From positions 1 to 58,700 of the forward strand of contig JASMCQ010000079.1 of NCBI GenBank assembly GCA_030753265.1: DNA of 58,700 bases, read 5' to 3'. A model generated the notes under the pieces. It saw only the letters and a list, made by a program, of their open reading frames with translations. It was not told the DNA's origin and searched no databases. The position numbers were made by a program, and so were the translations under genes. Shown here piece by piece: positions 27,145 through 34,842 of this stretch. Within the stretch, counting starts at the first letter, position 1. Every line of letters starts with the position of its first letter. Origin of the DNA: Dehalococcoidia bacterium (lineage in GTDB: Bacteria; Chloroflexota; Dehalococcoidia; UBA3495).

Positions 27145-27548
27145 AAGTCAACCAAGAGATTCCTTCGGTAACCAAGAGTATCACCCAGGAAAAGATCAAC
27201 CTTTTCGAAGCATGCGGCATCTTGGACCGGGAGAACATCCACAATAGCCCGGAGATGGCGATGCAGAAGCTGGGGACGACTTTCCCCATCGCGTCGGGCC
27301 GGATGTCGGTGGCCTTCGCCTCCGAGAGCCTCCGCAAGTTCTTCGGCGCAGAGGTCTTCAACCACTCCGGTACCCTGAACCTCAAGTTCCTGCGCCCCGT
27401 CAAGGAAGGCGACACCATCACCGTGCACGGCACGGTCAGCCGCCAGGAGAAGGTCGAGAAGGGCACCATCGTGACCGTGGACGTCTTCTGCGAGAACCAG
27501 AACCAGGACAAGACCGCGGTGGGCGCCGCTACGGCCATCGTTCCCTAG
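27126..27548 (+). CDS. MaoC-like hot-dog fold protein (second of a pair)
   Basis: A 140-residue hot-dog domain with FLRPVKEGDTITVHGTVSRQE, the familiar MaoC strand pair. The segment upstream (FFGAEVFNHSGTLNLKFL) fits the fold, but the classic catalytic D-x4-H motif is not obvious. It overlaps its partner by 19 bp, so stoichiometric translation is likely. Expected role with the partner is hydration or dehydration of a thioester. A perfect stem-loop followed by T residues lies 115 bp after the stop. Confidence 0.85.
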   Translation: MATGKIEVNQEIPSVTKSITQEKINLFEACGILDRENIHNSPEMAMQKLGTTFPIASGRMSVAFASESLRKFFGAEVFNHSGTLNLKFLRPVKEGDTITVHGTVSRQEKVEKGTIVTVDVFCENQNQDKTAVGAATAIVP

Positions 27549-27662
27549 TTTACCTTGCCTGGCCCGGGTCTCCAGCCCGGAAGGCGCGCTCTTCGATATA
27601 CGGGACCAACGCCGGGTCGATTCCCTATCGCGGCTCGACCGCGGCGCTAGTCGCCAAGCTCC

Positions 27663-27700
27663 GCAAGCTGCCTTCGGGAATCGTGGGCAGCTTGCGTTTT
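27663..27700 (+). terminator. Intrinsic terminator after the MaoC pair
   Basis: A perfect 10-bp stem, GCAAGCTGCC (27663-27672) and GGCAGCTTGC (27686-27695), with a 13-base loop, is followed by G and TTTT. It ends the MaoC transcript and lies 18 bp before the selenoprotein start, so it could also act as a leader structure. Confidence 0.65.
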
Positions 27701-27717
27701 AGCGGCGAAGGAGGACC

Positions 27718-28014
27718 ATGGCGGGAGCCGAGTACGGAAAGGTAGAGGTTGAGATCGTCTACTGCGTGCCGTGAGGGTACCACGCGCTCGCCACGTGGAT
27801 GGCGATGGAGTTCTGGCGGCGGCAGGCGGTTGGCGATATTGCCATAAGGCTCACCCCCGGTGGCAGCGGGCGACTCGAGGTCTACCTAGACGGCGAGAAG
27901 ATTTTCGACCGGAAGGAGGACGGCGGATATCCCAATCTAACCAAGGTCAACGAGATATACATGGTGATCGCCGAGAAGATCTACGAAGTCGAGGAGGCAA
28001 CGGCGGCCGGCTAG
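27718..28014 (+). CDS. SelW/Rdx-family selenoprotein with in-frame UGA (Sec19)
   Basis: Reading TGA at 27772-27774 as selenocysteine gives 98 residues in one frame: the start MAGAEYGKVEVEIVYC, then VPUGYHALATW and on to the stop at 28012-28014. This matches the Rdx/SelW thioredoxin-like fold: a beta strand ending in a CxxU redox motif (Cys16-Val-Pro-Sec19) followed by a helix. The C-terminal half (IAIRLTPGGSGRLEVYLDG and FDRKEDGGYPNLTKV) is also typical, where related proteins have CxxC. The ATG follows AAGGAGG, with a rather short 3-base spacing. A hairpin candidate lies just after the UGA. Expected role is a small thiol/selenol redox protein. The insertion machinery (selA, selB, selC, selD) is not in the window. 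Confidence 0.88.
27788..27805 (+). promoter_or_regulatory. Candidate bacterial SECIS hairpin
   Basis: TCGCCA (27788-27793) pairs with TGGCGA (27800-27805) around a six-base loop CGTGGA. The loop GT is 21-22 bases after the UGA, similar to its position in the E. coli fdhF element. An overlapping alternative stem, CCACG (27780-27784) with CGTGG (27794-27798), is also possible; only one can form. Confidence 0.5.
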
Positions 28015-28117
28015 CGTCCTCCGGGTGTCAGGGCCCGGGTTCCAGGGAAACAGAATCCCCGGCTTGAAGGACCTCCGCGGCCCGGTACCTTCCGGCATAC
28101 GGCGTTAGGGGGACCAA

Positions 28118-29149
28118 TTGGCAGTCATCCAAATTATCGGAGCCCAGCCCGGGTCTGGAAAGACCAGCCTGGCAGGGGCACTGCTGCTTCACCGGTCCGA
28201 GACCGGCCAGAGCACCGGCTACAGCAAACCCCTCTCCGATTCACCGGACAGAGATCCCGACGCGTCCTTCGTGTCTGAAATGCTGCTGTCCGGCCCCAAC
28301 GATCCACCGGTCCCCACTCCCCAACAACTACCTTCGCTCCCCGGGTCCGCGTTGGACCCCTCCTTGGCCGGCCAGATCAAGCGCGACGTGACTCAGCTCG
28401 AGGCTGCGGCCGGCCTGGTCTTATTGGAAAGCCCGGACCTGGAGCGGACCGGCGGCGGCGCCTCACCCTTGCCCCTGGATCTGGCTTCACTCGTCGACTC
28501 CCGGGTGCTGCTGCTGTTTCGGTACACAGAAGACCTGAATGCCGGCGCCATCCTGACCGCCAGCCAGCCCTTCGGCGACCGGCTGGCCGGCATCGTGGTC
28601 AACGGGGTCACGGCATACCGGGGCCGGGATATCAACCAGAACCTCGCGGCCGAGGCGCGGGCCGGCGGCGTCCCGTTCCTGGGCGCTTTGCCCGAAGACC
28701 GCGCCATCCTGGCGGTGACGGTCCAGCAGATCGCCGATTATCTGGGCGGCCGTTGGGCGCAGGAAGCAAGCCAGACCGACGCATCGATCGAGCGGTTCCT
28801 CATCGGCGGCAACATCATGGACCTGGGGCAGACCTATTTCGGCCGGTACTCCAATCAAGCGGTGATCACCGGGGCCGGTCGCCCGGATATTCAGATGGCC
28901 AGCATGCTGGCCGGCACCCGCTGCCTGGTCTTGACCGGAGGCACCGAGCCCACGGAGTACGTGAAGGCCGAGGCGCTCCAACGGGAGGTTCCCTTGCTTC
29001 TGGTGGAAGGGAACACCCTGGACACCGCCGAGGCGCTGGGGGGTCTCCCACAACAGGCCAACACCCACAGCATGCAAAAGATCCGACGCTTCCTCCACCT
29101 CATGCGCGAACACCTGGACCTGGACGCGCTGACCTCCGCCGCGGCCTGA
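28118..29149 (+). CDS. P-loop protein with C-terminal DRTGG-like domain
   Basis: The 343-residue protein starts with the P-loop GAQPGSGKTSLAGALL and continues as a BioD/cobyrinic acid synthase-like NTPase: LVLLESPDLE, then VVNGVTAYRGRDI and PFLGALPEDRAI. The C-terminal 130 residues (QTYFGRYSNQAVITGAGRPD, then CLVLTGGTEPTEYVKAEA) match the DRTGG regulatory domain also found in some phosphotransacetylases. The TTG start at 28118 has a GGGGGA site upstream. Function is unknown; acyl-phosphate or nucleotide sensing is possible. It follows the selenoprotein after 104 bp, but I see no proof of a shared transcript. Confidence 0.8.
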   Translation: MAVIQIIGAQPGSGKTSLAGALLLHRSETGQSTGYSKPLSDSPDRDPDASFVSEMLLSGPNDPPVPTPQQLPSLPGSALDPSLAGQIKRDVTQLEAAAGLVLLESPDLERTGGGASPLPLDLASLVDSRVLLLFRYTEDLNAGAILTASQPFGDRLAGIVVNGVTAYRGRDINQNLAAEARAGGVPFLGALPEDRAILAVTVQQIADYLGGRWAQEASQTDASIERFLIGGNIMDLGQTYFGRYSNQAVITGAGRPDIQMASMLAGTRCLVLTGGTEPTEYVKAEALQREVPLLLVEGNTLDTAEALGGLPQQANTHSMQKIRRFLHLMREHLDLDALTSAAA

Positions 29150-29304
29150 GGCGCCTGGCGGGTGGGCGTCAGGTACGCAGGTGCGCCTTCCGGTTGCTGT
29201 CCCGCTGGCCAGTCCCTTCGGCCAATACCACGCTTCATCCGGATGCTCCCCCCTCCCCATGGTGGATGGAATGGGCTGCTCAGTCACCGCCCCACCCCCA
29301 TTGC

Positions 29305-29333
29305 TTGACTCGAAACCGGGCACACCCTAGAAT
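29305..29333 (+). promoter_or_regulatory. Promoter of the IscA-type gene
   Basis: TTGACT (29305-29310) and TAGAAT (29328-29333) are separated by 17 bp. The start codon is at 29401. Confidence 0.7.
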
Positions 29334-29400
29334 TAGAGTGTTGGCCTTGTGCCAAGCTTTTGGTTTCAGCGGAACCTAGTCCGTACCCCTGGAGGGTTCT

Positions 29401-29757
29401 ATGGCGATAACGCAGAATGGCGTTGAACTGGGTGTAAAGATCAGTGAAAAGGCCGCCGACAAGATAAAGGTCTTCGCCGCCAAGGAAGGCGTAAACGAGA
29501 ATGTGGGGTTGCGCGTGGCGGTCAAGGGCGGCGGCTGCTCCGGGTTGACCTATGACCTCAAGATCACCGGCGAAGAGCTGCCCACCGACAAGGTCGTGGA
29601 GCAGTATGGGGTCAAGGTGATGGTGGACAAGAAGAGCTACATCTACCTGGTGGGGACCGAGTTGGACTTTTCCGACGGCCTCAATGGTAAGGGCTTCGTG
29701 TTCGAAAACCCCAACGCAAAGAAGTCCTGTGGGTGCGGCACCTCCTTCAGCGTTTAA
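29401..29757 (+). CDS. IscA/ErpA/HesB-type Fe-S cluster carrier
   Basis: A 118-residue A-type carrier with the three conserved cysteines: Cys46 in KGGGCSGLTYDL and Cys110/Cys112 in KKSCGCGTSFSV. These bind a 2Fe-2S or 4Fe-4S cluster for transfer to apo-proteins. GLNGKGFVFENPNA is the family signature. A good promoter lies upstream. The next gene encodes a YgfZ-like protein; both classes act at late Fe-S assembly, which supports the assignment. ErpA-like function is a guess within the family. Confidence 0.93.
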   Translation: MAITQNGVELGVKISEKAADKIKVFAAKEGVNENVGLRVAVKGGGCSGLTYDLKITGEELPTDKVVEQYGVKVMVDKKSYIYLVGTELDFSDGLNGKGFVFENPNAKKSCGCGTSFSV

Positions 29758-29854
29758 CGCCGTCGGCCCGGACATTCGATCGCCGCCGCAATTGCCTCGG
29801 GAGGCGACGCGTCGTATCTAGCCTGGCTCACCTCCGGAGACTTGCGGGCTAACC

Positions 29855-30874
29855 ATGACAGTGCAACAGTCAGCAACACACACCGCCGCCGCCATCGAGT
29901 ACCAGGCCGCCTCCGAGGGCTCGGCTATCCACGACGTTTCCCATTTCGGACGCCTCAAGGCCTCCGGCGCCGACGCCCTCGACCTCCTCAACCGCCTCTC
30001 GACCAACAAGGTGGTAGACCTGCAACCGGGCCAGGGCGCACCAACCATCCTGACCACCGACCGGGGGCGGATCCTAGACCTGGTCGCCGTGGTCAACACC
30101 GGCGGCTACGTGCTGCTCATCACCAGCGCCGGCGCCCAGCAAACGGTGATCGACTGGCTGGACAAGTACACCATAATGGAGGACCTGGCCGTCGAGGACG
30201 TGACCGCCGCCACCCGCATGCTGGCCGTCTTTGGGCCCGCGAGCCGGGCAACGGTGGAGACGGCTGCCCGCGTCAGCCTGGACGGCCTGTCCCCCTTTCA
30301 CACGGCGGTTGCGGACGTCGGGGGATGCCAGACCCGCATTATCCACCACCCGTTGGCGGAGCTGCCCTGCTTCTATCTGGTCGTTTCGGCCGAGGACGCC
30401 CCTCGGGTGTGGCAACCGCTGGTGGAATCGGGCGCCACCCCGGTGGGCGCGGATGCCTACGAGGCGGTGCGGGTGCAGTGGGGCATTCCGTCCCACGGCC
30501 GGGAGATCGGCGAGGAGTACAACCCGCTGGAGGCCGGCCTTATCGGGTGCATCGACTTCGCCAAAGGCTGCTATATCGGCCAGGAGGTCATCGCCCGGCT
30601 GGACACGTACCAGAAGGTCCAGAAATATCTGGTGGCCTTGACCTTCGGCCAGGGCGCGGCCGTATTTGAGGGGGCTTTTCTGGAGCTGGGCGGCCAGAAA
30701 GTGGGGAAAGTCACGTCGGTAGCCACGAACCCGGCCACCGGGGAGACCGTCGGCCTGGCGTATGTACGGAAAGGAACCGCGGCCGAGGGCTCCACGTTGG
30801 AGCTGGAGGAGCCATCGGAAGGCGTGGCCGAGATTCGGAGCCTGTGCCAGCTGTTCGGACCCGGTCCGGATTAA
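29855..30874 (+). CDS. YgfZ/GcvT-like tetrahydrofolate-binding protein for Fe-S enzyme maintenance
   Basis: A 339-residue relative of GcvT. It contains KGCYIGQEVIARL near residue 235, the YgfZ signature with its conserved Cys, and the N-terminal AIHDVSHFGRLKASGADALD stretch of the aminomethyltransferase fold. This signature sets it apart from the true GcvT encoded at 47180-48301. YgfZ proteins use folate to help repair or assemble certain Fe-S enzymes. It lies 97 bp after the IscA-type gene, so the two probably form a functional pair. The ATG at 29855 is the first good start. Confidence 0.88.
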   Translation: MTVQQSATHTAAAIEYQAASEGSAIHDVSHFGRLKASGADALDLLNRLSTNKVVDLQPGQGAPTILTTDRGRILDLVAVVNTGGYVLLITSAGAQQTVIDWLDKYTIMEDLAVEDVTAATRMLAVFGPASRATVETAARVSLDGLSPFHTAVADVGGCQTRIIHHPLAELPCFYLVVSAEDAPRVWQPLVESGATPVGADAYEAVRVQWGIPSHGREIGEEYNPLEAGLIGCIDFAKGCYIGQEVIARLDTYQKVQKYLVALTFGQGAAVFEGAFLELGGQKVGKVTSVATNPATGETVGLAYVRKGTAAEGSTLELEEPSEGVAEIRSLCQLFGPGPD

Positions 30875-30886
30875 TTCCGGCTCCTA

Positions 30887-32086
30887 TCAGGGAGTGCGGC
30901 ACACCTCTATCTTGCCCTCCGGCGTCGCCTGCAAAAGCGCTACGAAGTCGTAGCCCAGCCGGCGAATCTCCTCCGATCCACCTTCCCGCCGGTCCAGAAT
31001 GGCCAACACCTTGACCACCGTGCAGCCGGCTGCTTCCACCGCGGCGATAGCCTGAAAGAGGGAACCTCCGGAAGTACAAACATCGTCGATGATGGCTACG
31101 CTGCAGCCCGGCTCCAGCGGCCCCTCGATGCCCTGTCGGGTGCCGTGGGCCTTGGCCTCCTTCCTGACGATGAATCCAGGTATCGGTCCGCCCCCCAGGT
31201 GGCTGGCTAGAGCTATGCCGGCGACCATGGGGTCGGCGCCCAGGGTGAGCCCCCCGACCGCTTCGGCCCCGGCTTCCCGAAGAATCGGCAGCATGGCCCG
31301 GGCTATGAGGTGTGCTCCCTCCGGGTCCAGGCTCAGCAGCCGGCCATCGAAGTAGTAGCTGCTTTTCTTCCCCGAGACGAGGGTGAACTCGCCGTACTTG
31401 AGCGCTCCTCGCTCCAGCGCCACCTGAAGGAGGCGGCTCCCGTTGTCCTGGCCTGAGCCGGTGGCCCACACCCCATCGGCGTCGGCGGACTTGAAAAGCT
31501 CGTGCTCTTCGATGTACTCCGCCACGGCCTCTGGCACCTGGTAACGCAGCGAGATCCCATCGGCAGCCCGCCGGCGAATCTCGGTGCCGCTGATAGGGTT
31601 CAACGGCGTCGACAAAACCGTCACCCTCCCGGCGGCCCGCGGGTACTGAGTAAAGAAAGCCGGCCATTCGAAACGCTGGTGGAGGGGACGGGCGACCACC
31701 ACCAGATGGCACAGCTCGACAACCCGGCCCGGCTCCTTCCACCGGTGGAACTGCTCCATGGCATCCAGGCCCAGAATGAAGTACAGGCTCCCCGTGGAAT
31801 CAAGTCCCTTCGTCAACTGCTCCAGTGTATCCACGGTGTAGGTGGGTCCCGGCCGGTCAATCTCCTCCAAGCATACCTCGAAGTGGGGGTTGTTATCCAC
31901 CGCCAGCCGCACCATGTTGACCCGGTGTTGGACCGCGGTAAGTGGTTGCTCTTCCTTCAGCCACGGCCGGCCGGCCGGTAAGAAAAGCACCCGCTCCAGC
32001 CCAAGCTGGATACGGGCCTCCTCCGCCATGCTCAAGTGACCCAGGTGAACTGGGTCGAACGTGCCACCCAGAACACCTATCCGCAT
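30887..32086 (-). CDS. nadD-pyrE: Fused nicotinate-nucleotide adenylyltransferase and orotate phosphoribosyltransferase
   Basis: A 399-residue fusion. Residues 1 to about 200 are NadD: RIGVLGGTFDPVHLGHLSMA (nucleotidyltransferase motif), FILGLDAMEQFHRWKEP and NPISGTEIRRRAADG. Residues about 210-399 are PyrE: ALERGALKYGEFTLVSGKKS, ILREAGAEAVGGLTLGADP and the PRPP loop IIDDVCTSGGSLFQAI. It would join NAD synthesis to pyrimidine synthesis, both using PRPP-derived metabolites. The ATG at 32086 gives the canonical NadD start; the ORF extends to a TTG at 32101 that overlaps obg. It starts one base after the obg stop, so the two are co-transcribed. Confidence 0.92.
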   Translation of the reverse strand: MRIGVLGGTFDPVHLGHLSMAEEARIQLGLERVLFLPAGRPWLKEEQPLTAVQHRVNMVRLAVDNNPHFEVCLEEIDRPGPTYTVDTLEQLTKGLDSTGSLYFILGLDAMEQFHRWKEPGRVVELCHLVVVARPLHQRFEWPAFFTQYPRAAGRVTVLSTPLNPISGTEIRRRAADGISLRYQVPEAVAEYIEEHELFKSADADGVWATGSGQDNGSRLLQVALERGALKYGEFTLVSGKKSSYYFDGRLLSLDPEGAHLIARAMLPILREAGAEAVGGLTLGADPMVAGIALASHLGGGPIPGFIVRKEAKAHGTRQGIEGPLEPGCSVAIIDDVCTSGGSLFQAIAAVEAAGCTVVKVLAILDRREGGSEEIRRLGYDFVALLQATPEGKIEVCRTP

Positions 32087-32087
32087 C

Positions 32088-33389
32088 CTAGAACCACTCA
32101 ACCTCTACCCTTCCGATTCGTATAGTATCTCCGAACTCGATTCCAGCCTCCATAAGCTGCAGGGCCAGTCCCCGGCGCCTCATCTCTCGCCACAGTTGCA
32201 AAATGACCCGCCGGTCTCTGGTATCGGCCAACGCCGCCAGCCTTTCGAGTGGCTCCGACTCCACTACGTACACACCCGCTTCTTTATAGACCACCTCACG
32301 GGCACTCGGCCTACTCGCCCGGCCGACTGGCTCATGAATCCCCACCGGGGCCAGCCCCTCTCTCGGCGCGGTATCCAGCACCTCCACGACCTTGCCGAGG
32401 AGTGCTTCTACCCCCTCGCCCGTGGCCGCCGATATTGAGACCACCGGCACTGGATTCCCCTGGGGCCCGGTCACCGGCAGTGCGCGCGTCGCTTTTTCCA
32501 GACCGGCGACGACCGCATCCCGGTTCTCCCGTACCTCAGTCACGTCAATCTTATTCAACGCCACCAGCAGCGGCTTTTCAACCATCGCGGGACTGAACCG
32601 GCGCAGCTCGGCAGTAACCATCTCAAAATCACCTACCGGGTCCTCCGACATTCCATCAACAAGGTGTACATAGACCCGTACCCGCTCCGCATGCCGCAGG
32701 AACTGATGCCCCAGGCCCACTCCCTTGTGGGCCCCTTCCACCAAACCGGGCACTTCCATCATGACGAAGGTGTAGCCTCGGCTGCTCACGACACCCAATA
32801 CCGGCTCCACGGTGGTAAACGGATACCCGGCCACTCTGGGCTCGGCGGCAGAGCATCGTGAAATAAGCGTTGACTTTCCAGCATTGGGGCAGGCTATCAG
32901 GCCTACATCAGCCACCAACTTCAATTCAAGAAACAACACTACATACTCGCCCCGTTCACCCCGCTCGTACAGCACCGGCTCCTGATTCGTCGCCGACACA
33001 TAATGAGCATTCCCGAAGCCTCCCTTTCCTCCCTGGGTAACGAGCTGCGGCTCCATCCCCACCACATCGAACAGCAACTCCCTGGTGCCATCCTTGTGCC
33101 AGCGGGAAACCTCGGTTCCAATGGGGACTGAAATGATGGTATCTTCCCCATTGGCGCCTCGGCGGTCCTTGCCCTTGCCATGACCGCCGCCAGCGACATA
33201 TATCGTGCTGTTGAACTTGATGTGGCGCAACGTGTTCAGAGAAGGATCGCCAACGATAAAGGCACTGCCTCCGGCGCCACCATCTCCTCCATCAGGTCCG
33301 CCCCTTGGCTTGAAACGTTCCCTCAAGAAGCTACAGCAGCCGTTGCCGCCGTTTCCTGCTTTTATGTTCAATCTTGCTGTATCAATCAT
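32088..33389 (-). CDS. obg: Obg/CgtA GTPase
   Basis: A 433-residue GTPase with a glycine-rich Obg domain (IKAGNGGNGCCSFLRERF...GGGHGKGKDRRG), a G domain near residues 158-330 and a C-terminal OCT domain. Obg acts in ribosome maturation and stress control. The G4 (NKID) and G5 (SISAATGEG) motifs are normal. In G1 the first Gly of GxxxxGKS is Ala (ACPNAGKST), and in G3 the Asp is Glu (MEVPGLVEGAH). It is followed by the nadD-pyrE fusion, an obg-nadD association seen in other bacteria. The ATG at 33389 is well placed. Confidence 0.93.
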   Translation of the reverse strand: MIDTARLNIKAGNGGNGCCSFLRERFKPRGGPDGGDGGAGGSAFIVGDPSLNTLRHIKFNSTIYVAGGGHGKGKDRRGANGEDTIISVPIGTEVSRWHKDGTRELLFDVVGMEPQLVTQGGKGGFGNAHYVSATNQEPVLYERGERGEYVVLFLELKLVADVGLIACPNAGKSTLISRCSAAEPRVAGYPFTTVEPVLGVVSSRGYTFVMMEVPGLVEGAHKGVGLGHQFLRHAERVRVYVHLVDGMSEDPVGDFEMVTAELRRFSPAMVEKPLLVALNKIDVTEVRENRDAVVAGLEKATRALPVTGPQGNPVPVVSISAATGEGVEALLGKVVEVLDTAPREGLAPVGIHEPVGRASRPSAREVVYKEAGVYVVESEPLERLAALADTRDRRVILQLWREMRRRGLALQLMEAGIEFGDTIRIGRVEVEWF

Positions 33390-34103
33390 ATGTTATGGAA
33401 ACTACAGTAATAGTAATAAAGGTGTGGATACGATGCACAACAGCTATGTCTGCTATCTGGCGTCTGGTGGACTGCCTTTATTCTAACATGGAGTAGCGGT
33501 GAGAGGGTGTTGATAAGTTGGTTATCCAGGTGGACAAGCAGCGGGTCTTTCGAGCTTCCGGGAAGAAGCGGATAGGCAAGGTAATTCTATTCACATCGCT
33601 TTCATTTCTGTTCATGATTAGCAGGCTGTTATCCACCGTTATCCATGGTTATCCACGAGATTATGGGTGTTACCAAAGGAAGCTATTCGGGCAAAGGGCC
33701 GATCTGCCGGGGTAGATGGTTCGTTGCTACCCACGGGCATGCGGTGGTATGCTTGGGCAACCTGGAAGGGGCCCGATACGCGGCAATGTTGGGCCTGTCT
33801 CGCACCGGGGACCGGCCCTCTGATGCAGCTATGTCGTCGCTGACGGGTCATTTGCCGCCATCATAGAATCGGTTAGGACTTTTGACTGGCAAGCCGTTCA
33901 AAACAAGCCAGACGGCAACTCCCGGCCAAACGCAGCCTGGAGGCTATTGGTGGTCCCCGGGCGGTAGATGCAGAGACACCAACACGCCCTTCCCGGAGTT
34001 GAGGTAGCTTAGGTTGTTCACTGTTGCGATGTTTGGAACGGTTAGCGGGAGAGCTGGTGGACCGGACGGCGGACATAGGGCCGGTAGGGGATGCCAAGGC
34101 GGC
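33390..34103. other. AT-richer divergent gap with DnaA-box cluster
   Basis: The 714-bp region lies between the divergent obg and LprG-like genes. Its obg side (33390-33660) is clearly richer in A/T than the surrounding DNA and contains the DnaA-box-like cluster listed separately. Two open frames, at 33518-33715 and 33645-33866, overlap the cluster but have no ribosome sites or family features. The rest (33670-34103) holds no promoter or RNA gene I can support. Confidence 0.6.
33423..33657. other. DnaA-box-like cluster, possible replication origin element
   Basis: Against the TTATNCACA consensus I find GTATCCACA (minus, 33423-33431, 8/9), TTATCCAGG (33522-33530), CTATTCACA (33587-33595, 8/9) and three head-to-tail boxes at exact 10-bp spacing: TTATCCACC (33629), TTATCCATG (33639) and TTATCCACG (33649). 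Flanking genes diverge, as at many origins. There is no dnaA or dnaN in the window. The sites could equally be a DnaA-titration or regulatory array for obg. Confidence 0.5.
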
Positions 34104-34829
34104 ATGAAAGCTCGACTCAAGGGCGTGGCAACTTGCGCCGTACTGACCGCGGTCCTGACGGTGGGCTGCGGTTCAACGGTAACCACCAGCCCGACGCCGA
34201 CCCCGGGGCCGGCAATTGATGCCGGGGCCGCTTTGAACCAGGCTGCGGTCGAGGTCCTGCAGCTGGAATCGGCCCGGTTCATCCTGAACCACGAAAAGGG
34301 CAGCACGACCCTGTTTCCGGGCCTGGAGATGATGAAAGCGGCCGGCCTTGTGGAGATTCCCGACCGGGTCTCTTTGGCCGTGGAGGGGGAGCTGGCCTTC
34401 CCGCGATCATTCATAGAAGCCAGCTTTATAACCATTGGAGATGAGGCCTACATGACAGACCTGCTCACCGGCGACTGGCGCGAGGTACCGCCGGAAACGC
34501 TGCCCGTCAGGTTTGCCGATCTGGGCCGGACCCTAGCCGACATCATCGGAGCGGTGGAGGAACCCACCGTCGCCGGATCCGAGCGATTGCAAGCGTACGA
34601 CACCTACCAGATCGAAGGTCGAATCAAGTCCGAGGCCCTATCCAGCCTGGTGCCCGGCGCGGGAGAAGGCTTTGCCGTAGATCTGGACCTGTGGCTGGAA
34701 CAGTCGCGAAAGTTGCTGCTACAGGTGCGCATCTCCGGCCAGGTGCTTCCCACCGACATCCCCGACGCCGTGAGGCTGCTGACCCTGGACGAAATAAATG
34801 TCCCGGTAAACATCACCGCGCCGGAATAG
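34104..34829 (+). CDS. LprG/LppX-like lipoprotein
   Basis: A 241-residue lipoprotein. The signal peptide ends near VLTVGCGS, close to a lipobox, followed by a Thr/Pro linker (TVTTSPTPTPGPA). The mature part matches the LppX/LprAFG family: a beta-rich shell with an alpha layer that binds lipids, with features such as FPRSFIEASFITIGDEAYMT and LTLDEINVPVNITAPE. The start at 34104 (ATG) is chosen because the upstream extension to 34014 lacks a signal sequence. It sits 13 bp before an MFS exporter, reproducing the mycobacterial lprG-Rv1410c arrangement that handles triacylated lipids. Confidence 0.8.
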   Translation: MKARLKGVATCAVLTAVLTVGCGSTVTTSPTPTPGPAIDAGAALNQAAVEVLQLESARFILNHEKGSTTLFPGLEMMKAAGLVEIPDRVSLAVEGELAFPRSFIEASFITIGDEAYMTDLLTGDWREVPPETLPVRFADLGRTLADIIGAVEEPTVAGSERLQAYDTYQIEGRIKSEALSSLVPGAGEGFAVDLDLWLEQSRKLLLQVRISGQVLPTDIPDAVRLLTLDEINVPVNITAPE

Positions 34830-34842
34830 GGGCGGCGACCTC

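Noticed and set aside
27771..28067. 98-codon ORF in another frame over the selenoprotein region
   Set aside because: Its product has no family features; the selenoprotein frame matches SelW/Rdx along its length.
33518..33866. Two small ORFs across the DnaA-box cluster
   Set aside because: No ribosome sites, no recognisable domains, and they run through the box repeats.
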